From the NCBI GenBank assembly GCA_033398695.1, contig CM065803.1, positions 46,429,501 through 46,493,500 of the forward strand: DNA of 64,000 nucleotides, written 5' to 3'. This stretch comes from Orobanche coerulescens (taxonomy: Eukaryota; Streptophyta; Magnoliopsida; Lamiales; Orobanchaceae). Of this stretch, positions 1-13,200 are shown one piece after another. The translations under genes and the position numbers were made by a program. The notes under the pieces were generated by a model. The model was not told the origin of the DNA, ran no database searches, and worked only from the letters and a program-made list of their open reading frames with translations. Positions within the stretch are counted from its first letter, which is position 1. Each line of letters starts with the position of its first letter.

Positions 1-430
1 GAGTTTCTTCGCAAATCTCTTCTTGAGCATTAGATTCTCGTCGGCTGATGGCACTTGTTTTCCTGTCTCCACTTCAAGTAACTTAAAGAAATTGGTCTTG
101 GTGTTTTGCCTAAAATTATTTTTTCTTTTGAACCCTTTTTAGTCCTAGAGTTTCCAAATGTGCGAGGCTGTTTAGTTGAAGCACTAGTAGTTGTTCATCT
201 AAACAACCTCACACCTTTGGAAACTCGGGGACTAATGAGGAGTAGTGGTTCAACTTAACAGCCTCGCACATTTGGAAACTCGAGAACTAGAAAGGGTTCA
301 AAAGAAAAAATAGTTTCAGGCAAAACGGCAAAAAACAATTTCTTTAAGTTACTTGAAATGGAGACACGAAAACAAGTGCCATCAGCAGACGAGGATCTAA
401 TGCTCGAGAAGAGATTTGCGAAGAAACTCA
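1..430. repeat. Inverted repeat from NOM1-like coding sequence (left arm cut by window start)
   Basis: Bases 1 to about 188 read on the minus strand as the same coding module that runs on the plus strand from about 236 to 428. The outermost visible base pair joins position 1 with position 428. A spacer of about 50 bases, itself holding a partial copy of the arm end, lies between. A transcript through this region would fold into a long hairpin. The left arm continues outside the window, so the full arm length is unknown. The same structure heads copy B at 3.5-4.5 kb. Confidence 0.85.
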
Positions 431-3400
431 AATTGAAGAATGGGAAGCTGAGTTCAGCTAATAATGATCTTGGTGTGTTGCTTGAAGGAATACCATCTGC
501 TCTTGATAGTCTCGCATCTAAGAATAGTAATAAGAGCAATTTAGTGAATGAGAATTTCAAGGATGAAATCTCAGATGGAGGAGATGAAGAACTTGATTCA
601 CTAGCTAGTAGTAGTGAGGAGCATGATGATAATGTAGGGAATGAATAATTTGATTCACTAGTTAGTAGTGAGGAGCATGATGATGATGTAGGGGATGAAG
701 AATTTGATTAACTAGCGAGAAGTATGATGATGTAGGGGATGAAGAATTTGATTCTACAGCTAGTAGTGAGGAGCATGATGATATGGTGGGGGTGATCTCA
801 CTGAAGAATTCAATTAAGTGGAAAAGAGATTTTGAAGAGTATCTTGAAAACGACATTCAGGGTGGTCAATGTTTGGGTGAAGCTGATTTGGCTCTGGAAA
901 GAAAACTTGCAAAGAAGTTAAAGGTTAAGGCAGGGAAGGTACAAGGAGAAGACGATGATATCAACATGTTGTTGGAGGGAATTCCTTCAACTTTTGATTC
1001 TTTAGAGGAGGAAAGGGTAAACAATCCTACAGATTATTTAAAGAAAAATATTGGTAACAGCATTTTTGTAAAAATTGAAAATTAATGTTAACTTAACAGG
1101 GACAAAAGGCTGGGACAAGATTAAGTTCAAATATTAATATAGGGAAATACATTGCTCCTCATCTTAGATCTCATGGTGGAAATGAATCTTCAGAATATGC
1201 TCAGTTACGTAAAAGAGTAAGAGGTAAGTAGTTGGCTTTATTTTTTCAGAATCTTATACTGATTTTGTTCTCTTTTTGATTTTATGATGACTATCTCCTC
1301 TTTTCTCCGATTTTCTTCAGGACTTCTGAATAGGCTTTCTGAAACCAATGTGGAGTCAATCACAGGGGAAATTTCTAATCTATTTCCCGTAAGCATTTAT
1401 CATATCCATTTTCTTTCATCATTCTGAGTTATTTGATTTTAGAATTCAAAGACACTAACATATTTGAGGAAATGTCATATGAATAGTAAATAAATTCAAG
1501 AAACTTTGCTAATGGTTGGTTATTTATAGATCTTCGTTATTATCAATACTTTCAGTAATATTACTTGCATGAAAAAAATGTCAATACGAATAGTAAATTT
1601 TCATCGAATAATGTTTGCTAATGGGTGGCTGTAAGTGTAGGATATTATCAGTATTTAAATATTGTAATAATGCTTTCATGATATTAGATATGTCACAAAC
1701 TTACGAGGTTATTCAGAAGCTTATCTCGTGCTGTTTTTATGTCAAATGAAATGATAGAGGCTTTTTGTTTTAACTTTGCGCGGTGGCTGCAGAAGTTGGT
1801 TACTTGGCCGACATAATTGAAAGTGCCACTGTACATGCCATTTGAGTACGGAACTATTGATTAATATCTTATTGTCATGACTGTTTGCCCTCCCATAGAA
1901 GTGCATGAACAAAGTTTGTTGCTATTGCAATCTCAGTTTTCATAGTCTCCAATTTTTGCAGTCAGTTGGTCCAACTGTTTGTTCTCAAATTGTATGCGAA
2001 GAAGTTGTTGCATCATCTTCTGGAGGTCCTCGTGGCAATGAACAGTTAAGAATATTTTTTTTCTTTTTCTAGTTTCTGTTCTCTCTTCTCCCTTATTTTT
2101 TGTTTTTGTTCCTTTGACTGGAGACAATACCAGCCAAGGTCAATTTATATACAAAATACTTATGTGTAATACTAGTTGGGGTGTTGAATTTGAAGTTTGC
2201 GGTCGAAAACCTCATCGATTTAGATGGATTGAATAATTTATAAGTGCAATCTGATGTAAAATATTTTCTTGATTATGTTCACAGTTCTTGGACGGTCATG
2301 AAGGAACGAAATACTTTTTTTTTTTATTCTCACATTGTAAAGGTTTCTAGACGTTCCTTCACCATGTCGCTAATAAATGTTTGTACATACAGTGATGGAT
2401 GGGGTGTAAATTTGTTTATTAGATATTTTAGAGTCCGTATCAAGAGTGTAGTTGATACCTTATCAAAATTGCTTTTTTTAAGCCCTCATTTCAATGCAAC
2501 TATATTGCATTGATTTGATGTTTCATGAAACTGTACCTTCTAAATCTTATCCTGGAAGTTGGTGGTTAGGATTTTGTTGTAAGGGGCAACTTAATATTTT
2601 GAGCTGCATTAACTACTTTCTTTGAGCAAACAGAACTAATATGATAAGCATACTGCTCGTAAAGTAAGATGTAAATTAGTAGTCTTGGTTGCCAATCATA
2701 AATCATTATTATATTGCATCTGTCATAAAATTTACAAAGAATCGATAACCATCAGTCTTCGCTCTTGTTAATTTAACCTTACTCTTTGGTTTGGCTGATA
2801 TGTTTGGTTTTTGAATTCTCCAAACATAAGATTGTTTTTTATTAGATTGATGTTTCTTGTTATTTTAAGCTTGTTCATTTCAATTGACATTTATATCAAT
2901 CTACATTTTATTTGAAGGTATGCTGGCTTTTGTTGCTGGAATGGCTTGTTTGGTTGGAATGGAGTTTGGTGCCAAACTTCTTGCACGCCTAGCGAAATGT
3001 TTTGAGGTGCTTCCCTTCATTTTTGAACTAGTTTCGCAGCATCTTGTGCATGACATGTATATAACCTTCCAATCATTAGAATTCTACTTAGTGAAAAGAC
3101 TTGATTATTATTCACTTTAAGCTTACTTAAGTAATCAAATATGGAATGCTACTGGCTCCTACTATACTATTTTCATGTTATATTTTCAGGATGAGTATTT
3201 GAAAGAAGATAATATCTCGTTGCGAAACCTGACTCTTCTATTTTCCTATTTGTATGTTTTTGGGATTTGCTCAAGGTAATGTAACAAACTCTGAAACATC
3301 TCTACTCTGTCTTTTCACTTATGCACCTTTCTGTAAGCTTGAACTGCATGATATTTGAGTGTATCAGCTTGTATTTTTCATTGCCTTCCTGTCTTAAAAT

Positions 3401-3503
3401 CAACTCGATACATCAAACAAAAAAATCAGTGTTTTGGTATCTAAATAGGCCAGAGTGAATTTGACACTTGGTAAGTCTGTCAGCTGTTATTGAGTAGGCA
3501 TTC
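240..3503 (+). pseudogene. NOM1-like MIF4G/MA3 gene copy A, 3'-truncated pseudogene
   Basis: This is a partial copy of the gene at 27.6 kb. It holds a lysine-rich module (358-about 540), an acidic repeat linker, a second module (783-1016), then exons at 1100-1223, 1321-1388, 1962-2044, 2918-3006 and 3190-3275. The splice sites match copy C. It is broken in several ways: stop codons lie in the acidic linker near 646 and 708, and the 2918-3006 exon is 11 bases shorter than in copy C (89 against 100), which shifts the frame. The copy stops abruptly at about 3503 inside an intron, where the inverted arm of copy B begins. The MIF4G half is therefore partial and the whole MA3 half is missing. The family is inferred from the RVRGLLNRLSE, GGPRGNEQ and DEYLKEDN motifs. 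No product is expected. Confidence 0.85.
560..782 (+). repeat. Acidic-linker coding minisatellite, copy A
   Basis: About four imperfect copies of a roughly 50-base unit encode variants of GDEEFDSLASSEEHDDDV. Two copies carry stop codons. The same array lies at about 4380-4580 in copy B and on the minus strand at about 3504-3640, while copy C keeps a single unit. Length change in this linker is a likely cause of frame loss in copies A and B. Confidence 0.75.
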
Positions 3504-4560
3504 ACTACTTGCTAGTGAATCAAACTCTTCACTTGAATATATCATAATCATGCTCCTCGCTACTAGCTAGTGAATCAAATTCTTCATTCCCTACATCATC
3601 ATCATCACTACTACCTAGTGAATCAAGTTCTTCATCTCCTCCATCCGAGATTTCATCCTCTAAATTCTCATCATTCACTAAATTGCTCTTATTACTATTC
3701 TTAGATGCGAGACTATCAAGAGCGGATGGTAGTCCTTCAAGCAACACACCAAGATCATTATTAGCTGAACTCAGCTTTCCATTCTTCAATTTGAGTTTCT
3801 TCACAAATCTCCTCTCGAGCATTTGATTCTCGTCGGCTGATGACACTTGTTTTCCTGTCTCCATTTCAAGTAACTTAAAGAAATTGGTCTTGGTGTTTTG
3901 CCTGAAACTATTTTTTTCTTTTGAACCCTTTTTAGTCCTAGAGTTTCCAAAGATGCGAGGATGTTTAGTTGAACCACTAGTAGTGGTTCAACTAAACAAC
4001 CTCACCCCTTTGGAAACTCGGGGACTAATGAGGAGTAGTGGTTAAACTAAACAGCCTCGCACATTTGGAAACTCTAGAACTAAAAAGGGTTCAAAAGAAA
4101 AAATAGTTTCACGCAAAACACCAAAAAACAATTTCTTTAAGTTACTTGAAATGGAGACACGAAAACAAGTGCCATCAGCAGACGAGGATCTAATGCTCGA
4201 GAAGAGATTTGCGAAGAAACTCAAATTGAAGAATGGGAAGCTGAGTTCAGCTAATAATGATCTTGGTGTGTTGCTTGAAGGAATACCATCTGCTCTTTAT
4301 AGTCTTGAATCTAAGAATAGTAATAAGAGCAATTTAGTGAATGATAATTTAGAGGATGAAATCTCGGATGGAGGAGATAAAGAACTTGGTTCACTATCTA
4401 GTAGTAGTGAGGAACATGATGATGATGTAGGGAATGAGAATTTGATTCACTAGTGAGGAGTATGATGATGATGTAGGGGATGAAGAATTTGATTCACCAG
4501 CAAGTAGCGAGAAGTATGATGATGATGTAGGGGATGAAGAGTTTGATTCTACAGCTAGTA
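3504..4560. repeat. Complete inverted repeat of NOM1-like coding sequence
   Basis: The left arm (3504 to about 3978) is a minus-strand copy of the lysine-rich module plus the acidic linker; it keeps an open frame of 111 codons at 3529-3864. The right arm (about 4028-4560) is the plus-strand copy and forms the head of copy B. The centre, around the palindrome CCACTAGTAGTGG near 3974-3986, is almost perfect; a partial duplicate of the arm end (about 3980-4027) separates the arms. Arms of about 450 bases that differ at few positions are long enough for stable hairpin RNA. The junction at 3503/3504 with copy A intron sequence shows that copies A and B are tandem units with a period of about 3.8 kb. 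Confidence 0.88.
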
Positions 4561-7500
4561 GTGAGGAGCATGATGATATGGTAGGGGTGATCTCACTGAA
4601 GAATTCAATTAAGTGGAAAAGAGATTTTGAAGAGTATCTTGAAAACGACATTCAGGGTGGTCAATGTTTGGGTGAAGCTGATTTGGCTCTCGAAAGAAAA
4701 CTTGCAAAGAAGTTAAAGGTTAAGGCAGGGAAGGTACAAGGAGAAGACGATGGTATCAACATCTTGTTGTCAACTTTTGATTCTTTAGAGGAGGAAAGGG
4801 TAAACAATCCTACATATTATTTAAAGAAAAATATTAGTAACAGCATTTTTGTAAAAATTGAAAATTAATGTTAACTTAACAGGGACAATGAATCTTCAGA
4901 ATATGCTCAGTTACGTAAAAGCAGTTGGTTTCAGAATCCTATACTGATTTTGTTCTCTTTTTGATTTTATGATGACTATCTCTTTTCTCCGATTTTCTTC
5001 ACGACTTCTGGATAGGCTTTCTGAAACCAATGTGGAGTCAATCACAGGGGAAATTTCTAATCTATTTCCCGTAAGCGTTTATCATATCCATTTTCTGAGT
5101 TATTTGATTTTAGAATTCAAAGACAGTAACATATTTGAGGAAATGTCATATGAATAGTAAATAAATTCAAGAAACTTTGCTAATGGTTGGTTATTTATAA
5201 ATATTCGTTATTATCAATACTTTCAGTAATATTACTTGCATGAAAAAAAAATGTCAATACGAATAGTAAATTTTCAACGAATAATGTTTGCTAATGGGTG
5301 GCTGTAAGTGTAGGATATTTTCAGTATTTAAATATTGTAATAATGCTTTCATGATATTAGATATTTCACAAACATACGAGGTTATTCAGAAGCTTATCTC
5401 GTGTTGTGCTAATGTCAAATGAAATGATAGAGGCATTTTGTTTTAGCTTTGCGCGGTGGGTGCATAAGTTGGCTACTTGGCCGACATAATTGAAAGTGCC
5501 ATTGTACATGCCATTTGACTATGGAACTATTGATTAATATCTTATTGTCATGACTGTTTGCCCTCCCATAGAAGTGCATGAACAAAGTTTGTTGCTATTG
5601 CAATCTCAGTTTTCAGTCTCCAATATTTCAGTTGGTCGCACTGTTGGTTCTCAAATTGTATGCGAAGAAGTTTTTGCATCATGTTCTGGAGGTCCTCGTG
5701 GCAATGAACATTTAAGAATATACTAGTTGGGGTGTTGAATTTGAAGTTTGCCGTCGAAAACCTCATCGATTTAGATGGATTGAATAATTTATAAGTGCAA
5801 TCATATGTAAAATATTTTCTTGATTATATTCACAGTTCTTGGACGGTCATGAAGGAACGAAATATTCTTTTTTTATTCTCACATTGTAAAGGTTTCTAGT
5901 TGTTCCTTCACCATGTCGCTAATAAATGTTTGTACATACAGTGATGGAGGAGGTATAAATTTGTTTATTAGATATTTTAAAGTCCGTATCAAGAGTGTAG
6001 TTGATACCTTATCAAAATTGCTCTTTTTAAGCCCTCATTTCAATGCAACTGTTTTTTCCTTATATATTGCATTGATTTGATGTTTCATGAAAACTGTACC
6101 TTCTAAATCTTATCCTGGAAGTTGGTGGTTAGGATTTTGTTGTAAGGGGCAACTTAATATTTTGAGCTGCATTAACTACTTTCTTTGAGCAGCTGTAACT
6201 AATATGATAAGCAGACTGTTCAGAAAGTTAGATGTAAATTAGTAGTACTGGTTGCCAATCATAAATCGTTATTATATTGCATCTGTCATAAAATTTACAG
6301 CAACTGATAACTATCAGGTCTTCTGCTCTTGTTAATTTAACCTTACTCTTTGGTTTGGCTGATATGTTTGGTTTTTGAATTCTCCAAACATAAGATTGTT
6401 TTTTATTAGATTGATGTTTCTTGTTATTTTAAGCTTGTTCATTTCGATTGACATTTATATCAATCTACATTTTATTTGAAGGTATGCTGCTATTTTTGCG
6501 GCTTTTGTTGCTGGAAAGGCTTGTTTGGTTGGAATGGAGTTTGGTGCCAAACTTCTTGCACGCCTAGCGAAATGTTTTGAGGTGCTTACTCAAGTAATCA
6601 AATATGGAATGCTACTGGCTCCTACTATACTATTTTCATGTTTTATTTTCAGGATGAGTATTTGAAAGAAGATAATATCTGCCTTCCCGTTTTAAAATCA
6701 ACTCGATACATAAAACAAAAAAAATCAGAGTTTTGGTATCTAAATAGGCCAGAATGAATTTGACATTTGGTAAGTCTGTCAGCTGTTATTGAGTAGGCAT
6801 TCGCTTGTCTCTGAAATACATTGAATAGTTCTGAATTTAAAGATTTTCTGACATTCATTTGTAGATCCCTCGGCTGCTTGATGTATGCAAATTGAATGAT
6901 CATTATAGAACGCAACACTCTTTCCGGTAGTTCCCTGGTGTCACAAATCAAAATGATTTGTTTAGAAATATGAATTTGGTAAGATACACACTGATGGCAT
7001 GACTTAAGCACAAAACTACTTGTTTTGTCTTACTCTGGAATTCAGTTCATGTGCAACCACTGACGTTCTTTTTTTTTTTTTTTTTTTTTAAACACCTGCC
7101 TTTTTCTTCCAGAAATAAGTTCCTGGTGTGACATTGTTTTGGTGGGAAACCCAATGTTCCCATGAAGTCAACTGACTCTTGATCATTGATTACTTTTTGT
7201 TTTTGAGCAGATTTTATCTTAGCTGCAGTCATTGTATATTTACGGAACTCTTGACAAAAGAATTGTTAGCTATGACCCCGCTTGACCATCTATATTTTTA
7301 ACTATTTCCCAGTGAGTTGATATATGATTTCCTGATAATGCTTGGCAAGCAGTTGACAGAGGTTGACGTTTCTACGGTACTGACAGTTTTACAGTGTAAG
7401 CAGTCTTCTGTGATTTTGATGTTTTTTTTTTTGGTATGTGTTTGCATGTGATGAAAACTTTATGCGGATGAAAGGATGAGTGGGTTATGATGGATATTGT

Positions 7501-7697
7501 TGCACTGTCTTGTTTCTTCTTACAACTACAACTATATGAGAGGCACTTAGGTTGATTTAATTGTTTGGACCTTTTAAGAATCTCAATATAGAACGTAACA
7601 GTACAGAAAACAGAATGATCTTCAGTGCCTTAGATTATGGATGTTAGTCGGAAATGTGCTTGTTTGTGGGCCTATGGCCTTCTTTGAAGTTGAATAT

Positions 7698-8161
7698 TAT
7701 TCGGGTCCGGGTACGGGTCGAGAATATTATTCAGACTGGGTACCCGACCCGATATATATATATTATATATATTATATACTTAATATTAATGAAAAAGTTA
7801 TTTCAAAGTTATATACCTTGTTTATTTGATTTTTGTATTAAAACTTTAATTTCTTATGTTGTTTTAAATTATTGTAATTCATTTCGGATTGATCCAAACA
7901 CATGTGATTTGGTGAGTTATTTGATTTTGATGTATTAATTATTAAGTAGAGTTGTTGGGTTCTTGCAATTTTTTTTTACCGAAAATTATTTTATTTTTAT
8001 AATTTAGAATTGTGCAAAATACAATTCGGGTCCCGGTACCCTATTGACCCGACCCGGAAAATAGGGTACACGCTAAAACGGGTACCCGATTTATCGGGTC
8101 GGGCCGCATGCCACTTAAATTGATACCCGATTTTTCGGGTACCCGTTTATGAACACCCCTA
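7698..8161. mobile_element. 5'-truncated hAT-type small element in copy B
   Basis: This insert is absent from the matching intron of copy C (31.69-31.75 kb). It is rich in CGGGTACCCG-type words and ends in GAACACCCCTA, the terminal form of small TAGGGGTG-type hAT elements. The left terminus is not recognisable and about 45 bases of flanking intron are missing, so no target duplication can be read. The small ORFs over it have no family resemblance. Confidence 0.55.
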
Positions 8162-10299
8162 CCCACCGTGATCTTAGTATGTTTCTGGACCATCTTTCTT
8201 TTTTATTTTTTGAAAATTGCTTCTGACAGTCTGTGGGATGAAATTGCGAGGGGATGATCCTGCCGGGATGAAGAACTTCATTTTAAGTGTCCAGAGTAGG
8301 GTTAATGAATTGAAGGCCTCTTCTGAAAATGGGCAATCACATATAAGCAGCAAAAGAGTATGCTCATTCTATATTCTCATGATTGGATATTCCTTGCGCT
8401 TGCTTGCCGTTGTGCTGACTTCTATCATTTTCTGCAGATGGAGTTTATGCTTGAACCAATATGTGATATTAAGAACAATAAAAAGAGATCTAAGGAAGAC
8501 ATTGTGCCCGGATAAAGAAGTGGCTACAGAAGGTTTATGTTTTCTTCTCCTCTAATTAAAAGTAACTGGTTGATGATCAATCTTATTATGATCAATGTTT
8601 TCAAACTCGCGCTATCGCGCGCTACAGGGAGGCAGCGCTACATAGCGCTTCTATTTTTATTCGATGCTCAGTTAGCGTGCGCTTTTTGAGCGTAGCATAC
8701 GTTATAGCGTTAATAGCGTACGCTATTACGCTAAATACAGAATAGCGTACGCTATTCGGACAATTGTGAAAACCTGCTGAAATTTTGGAGGGTGATTCCG
8801 TAAAAACCAACCCCAGCAAAATAAAACCCTCGATTGTTCTGTCGCATCCCGTGTTCAGTCGCATAAAACCCTTGATTGTTCAGTCGTATTTTGTGTCGAA
8901 TCCCTCGTTTCCACCGCAATCGCCGGTCGCCTCCAGTAGCCAGCACAGGCCGCAATCGCCAGTCGCCGCCCGTCGCCTCAATTGTTCAGTCGCAGGTTTT
9001 GTTGAGCAGGTTTTTTGAGCCTTTTTTTTTAGCAGTTTTTTTGAGGAGTTTTTATCAGCAGGTTTTTTAAGCGTTTTTTTTAGCAGTTTTTTTAGGAGTT
9101 TTTATGAGCATGTTTTTTTGAGCAGTTTTTTTTTCCTCTTTTTTTTTTTTGCAAAAATCTAGGCAGCTTTTATTAGATTCAAATGTCGAAAAATTCATCC
9201 AAAAAAGATGTTGCTTGGAAGTATGGATCACAAAGTAAAGGAGAAAAGTCTATTGTGTGTAAATTTTGTCAACATGTAACCAATGGAGGTATAACTCGTT
9301 TGAAGCATCACTTAGCTCGAACCCGGATAGGTGTTTCTCCTTGTGTTAGTGTACCGGATGATGTCAAGAAAGAGATTGAAGAATCATTGAACAACACTAA
9401 AGATACAAAAAACAAAAGAAATGAATTGTTGAAAGATGTTGGTGAAGGACCCGGGGTAATATGCAATCATCAAAATTTACAAGTGAGGGGGGTAGTTCAA
9501 TTGGCTTTGGTGATAGTAGCAAACCTAGAGGCACTCTTGAGAGCTTTATTAGCTCCGAACCTAGGCAGCCGACCCTTAATACCGCATTTAAAAAAGATTT
9601 GCTTGTTGATGTTAAGCGTAGAGTCGGTTGGTTTATTTTTTCCGCTGCACTTCCTTTCAATGTTGTAAATGATCTCATTGGTTGCCTATGGTTGAGGGGA
9701 TTGCCGAGTGTGGGAAAGGGTTCAAACCTCCTTCTATGCACGAATTGCGTAGTTGGATTTTGAAGGCCGAGGTTGATGACATTAGTGTTGTACTTGAAGA
9801 ACATAAGAAGGTGTGGAATACACATGGATGTACGATTATGTCCAATGGTTGGACCGATGGAAAGAGTAGAAGTTTGATCAATTTTTTAATCAATAGTCCC
9901 GCCGGTACTTTCTTTTTGAAATCTGTTGATGCATCGGCATCTATCAAAAATGGTGAGTTGCTTTTTAAATATCTCGATGATGTTGTTGATGAGGTAGGAG
10001 AGGAAAATGTGATTCGAATTATCACCGATAATGCTTCAGATTGTGTTAATGCAGGGAAAAGAATTGAAGAGAAACGAAAGAGAATTTGGTGGACACCGTG
10101 TGCGGCACATTGCATAGATTTAATGTTGGAAGATATTGCAAAGTTGAAGATATTTGCGGGCACTATAGAGCTTTTTTTTTTTTTTGGGTTAAATAGTATT
10201 TTATATCAACCAAATGTAATGTTACAGTACAACTTCTCACAACTTGAAACAGCAAAACAAATCTAAAACCCTCTCAACAAACTATGACTCTTACAAACC

Positions 10300-13200
10300 T
10301 TAATTTCCAAGAAATCTAGCTAGTTTCTTATCTTTGCTACAACTCCAAGTAATATGTAGTTGACATTCACGTACCTCCTCCTGGGTAGTTTCTTTATGCT
10401 GAAATCTTCTGTGATTCCTCTCTTTCCATAAGAAATAAATTGCAACTGATACTAGGGCTCTATACATGCTCTGTTTTCCTGTATTTGATCCACACTGTGT
10501 GATCAAATATGGTGTCTCTTGGTTCCATCCTCCTCCTGGGCTCTGTATCCTACACCATTCCTTCAACTTCTGCCACACCCATGCAGAATAAGTGCAGGCA
10601 AAGAACAGATGGTTGATACTTTCATCCTCAATTTTACACAAAATGCACACTTGCTCACATTGAAATCCTGTTTTAATCAAATTATCACAAATGGTTAGCC
10701 TTCCTTTTAGAGCCAGCCATGTGATGAAGATGCATTTTGGTGGGGCTTTATTATTACAGATCATTCTTCTCCAAGGGGCTAGGTTCTGTCTGCCTTGTAT
10801 TTCTTTATATATCTGCCTTGTGGAGAATTTTGAGGCTAGAAGCACCCCTGCTCCTTTGCTTGTGTTCTCCAAGTATTTCCTTGCTTCCACCACTTTCCTG
10901 ATTACCCATGGTGCTTGTTGGGGAATTCTCATGGTAGTGACATCCTGTCCTTTTATGTAGAAACCATGAACCCATTTGATCCAGATTTTGTCCTGTTTCT
11001 GTGCCAAACACCAGAGTAATTTGCAGATTGAGGCTTTATTCCAGATTTGCATATTAATTATGTTCCAGCCTCCTTCTGCCTTGGGCTGACACATGTATTC
11101 CCAAGCCACTAATGCTTTTCTTGTAATACTTGCTGATCCAGTCCATAAGAATACCCTGCAGGCCTGCTGGATTATTTTCACCACTTTCTGAGGTATTAGG
11201 AATATTTGGCACCAATATGACTGCATGATGAACAAAGTAGATTTGATTAATTGGATTCTCCCAGCATATGACAGAAGTTTAGATGTCCAGCTTTCTATTC
11301 TTTCCAAAATCTTTTTGATGAGTGGTTCACATTGTAAAACACTTAGCTTCTTAGATGATAGGGGCACCCCAAGATACTTAAAAGGTAATTCACCTCTAGT
11401 TAGCCCAAATTCTTCAAGTATTGCCCCCTGCACATTTTCTGGAACTCCTCCGAAGTAAATACAACTCTTATTGGGGTTGGCCTTCAAACCTGAGGCACTT
11501 GAGAATTTATCAAATGTATGCATCAATTTCCTGACTGAAATCTGAGTGAACCAGTCTAAATTTCCTACATCTGGGGTGATATTTGAAATCTCCATCTGTC
11601 TTAAGCTCCATCAAGCATCTGCTTAGGTATTCCATACAGAGGACAAACAACTCACCATTAACATTTATTATATATGACACACCTTTCACACATGCCATAA
11701 TCCATTTCATAAACCTATAGGGAAACCCCAATTCTAGAAGCAACTGTTGCACAAAAGGCCACTCAACAGAATCATATGCCTTCTGTATATCCACCTTTAC
11801 CATACACCTTGGTGATATATGCTTTCTTGAATAACCTTTGATCAATTCATGACTAATGAGTATATTATCATGAATAACTGTGCCTTTGACAAAAGCTGAT
11901 TGGCTATCATTGATCAACTTTCCTAGCACTCCTTGCATTCTATTTGCTAGCACCTTAGAAATCACTTTGTAGATAGTACCACAGCAAGCAATAGGCCTAT
12001 AGTCTCTAATGGTGCTAGGTTGCCTAACCTTAGGCACAAGAGTAATCAGTATGCTGTTTAAGGTGTGAGGTAAGTACCCTGTATTGAAGAAGCTTTGAAT
12101 TGCCTGGCATACCTCTTTACCAATGATGTTCCAGGTTTTCTTGTAGAATAATACATTAAAACCATCCATTCCAGGGGATTTATTAGATCCCATACTCCAC
12201 AGTGCCTTCTTAATTTCCTCATCTGCAATAGGGTCACAAAGATGGTGTGCATTTGAAAGCTTCGGCCCTCTGTCAATAATATGCTTATCTACCATTGGCA
12301 ATTCTCTTGCAGCACTCCCCATTAGACTTATGTAAAAAGATCTTACTTCTTCTTTAATTTCAGGTTGGCTATTGCACCTTGTGCCATCAGTTTTAATGAG
12401 AAGTTTGATAGCCTGACTTGCTTTCCTTGCTTTAGCATATGAGTGAAAGAATTTGGTGTTTTTGTCTCCAAGTTGGATCCAGTCAACTCTTGATTTCTGG
12501 TGCCAAATCTGTTCTTCAATCCCACTCCACTCCTCCAGGGTAGCCATAGCCTGCTTCTCCTTTACAATCAAATCTTGATTAAGCCTGTCTAAATTTAGCT
12601 GTATTTGAGTATGTTTTAGCTCTTCTCTTGCCTTTGTGACCCTCTCTGCTATAGCTTTGAAGTGTGCTACATTTAGTAGTTTCAGGGGCTGTTTTAAACT
12701 CTTGAGTTTATACCAGTGATTAATAAGTTTATTCTCATGGTATTGCCTCTCCCATGTCTGCTCCACTATTCTCTGAAAATCCTTATGCTCAGCTAGCACA
12801 TTTAAGAATCTGAATGGAGTGTTCCTCCTTATTTCTCCATCTTCAAATTTTAGAAGCAATGGGCAATGATCAGAGACATTTCTATCCAGAATCTCCACAG
12901 TAACTTCTGCAAACTCTCGGAACCATTCTTTATTTGCAAGGCATCTCTCAATCAAAGAAAAAACGTGGTTCTCTCCTTCTTGCTGATTGCACCAAGTGTA
13001 TTGGTTTCCTACCATTTTGATTTCTGATAGGTCATTCTTTTGAATACAGTCTGCAAAGTCCTTAATATCAGCTTCTGTGATTGGATTACCTTGATACCTA
13101 TCCTCACTTGTCAAAACAGTGTTGAAGTCTCCTCCTATCACCAAAGGGCCATTTATCTGAATCCAGCAAATTCCAGAGACCATGTCTCAAATGCCTTGTA

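Noticed and set aside
255..560. Minus-strand ORF of 101 codons at the window start
   Set aside because: It is the reverse complement of the lysine-rich module and has no family resemblance of its own.
2244..2513. 89-codon ORF inside copy A
   Set aside because: It falls in an intron whose sequence is shared with copies B and C, where the frame is not kept.
3529..3864. Independent minus-strand gene of 111 codons
   Set aside because: It is the left arm of the inverted repeat and lacks any exon context or promoter; it is a fragment of the MIF4G/MA3 gene.
10691..10960. Plus-strand ORFs across 10.7-11.5 kb
   Set aside because: They are shadows of the LINE ORF2 on the minus strand.
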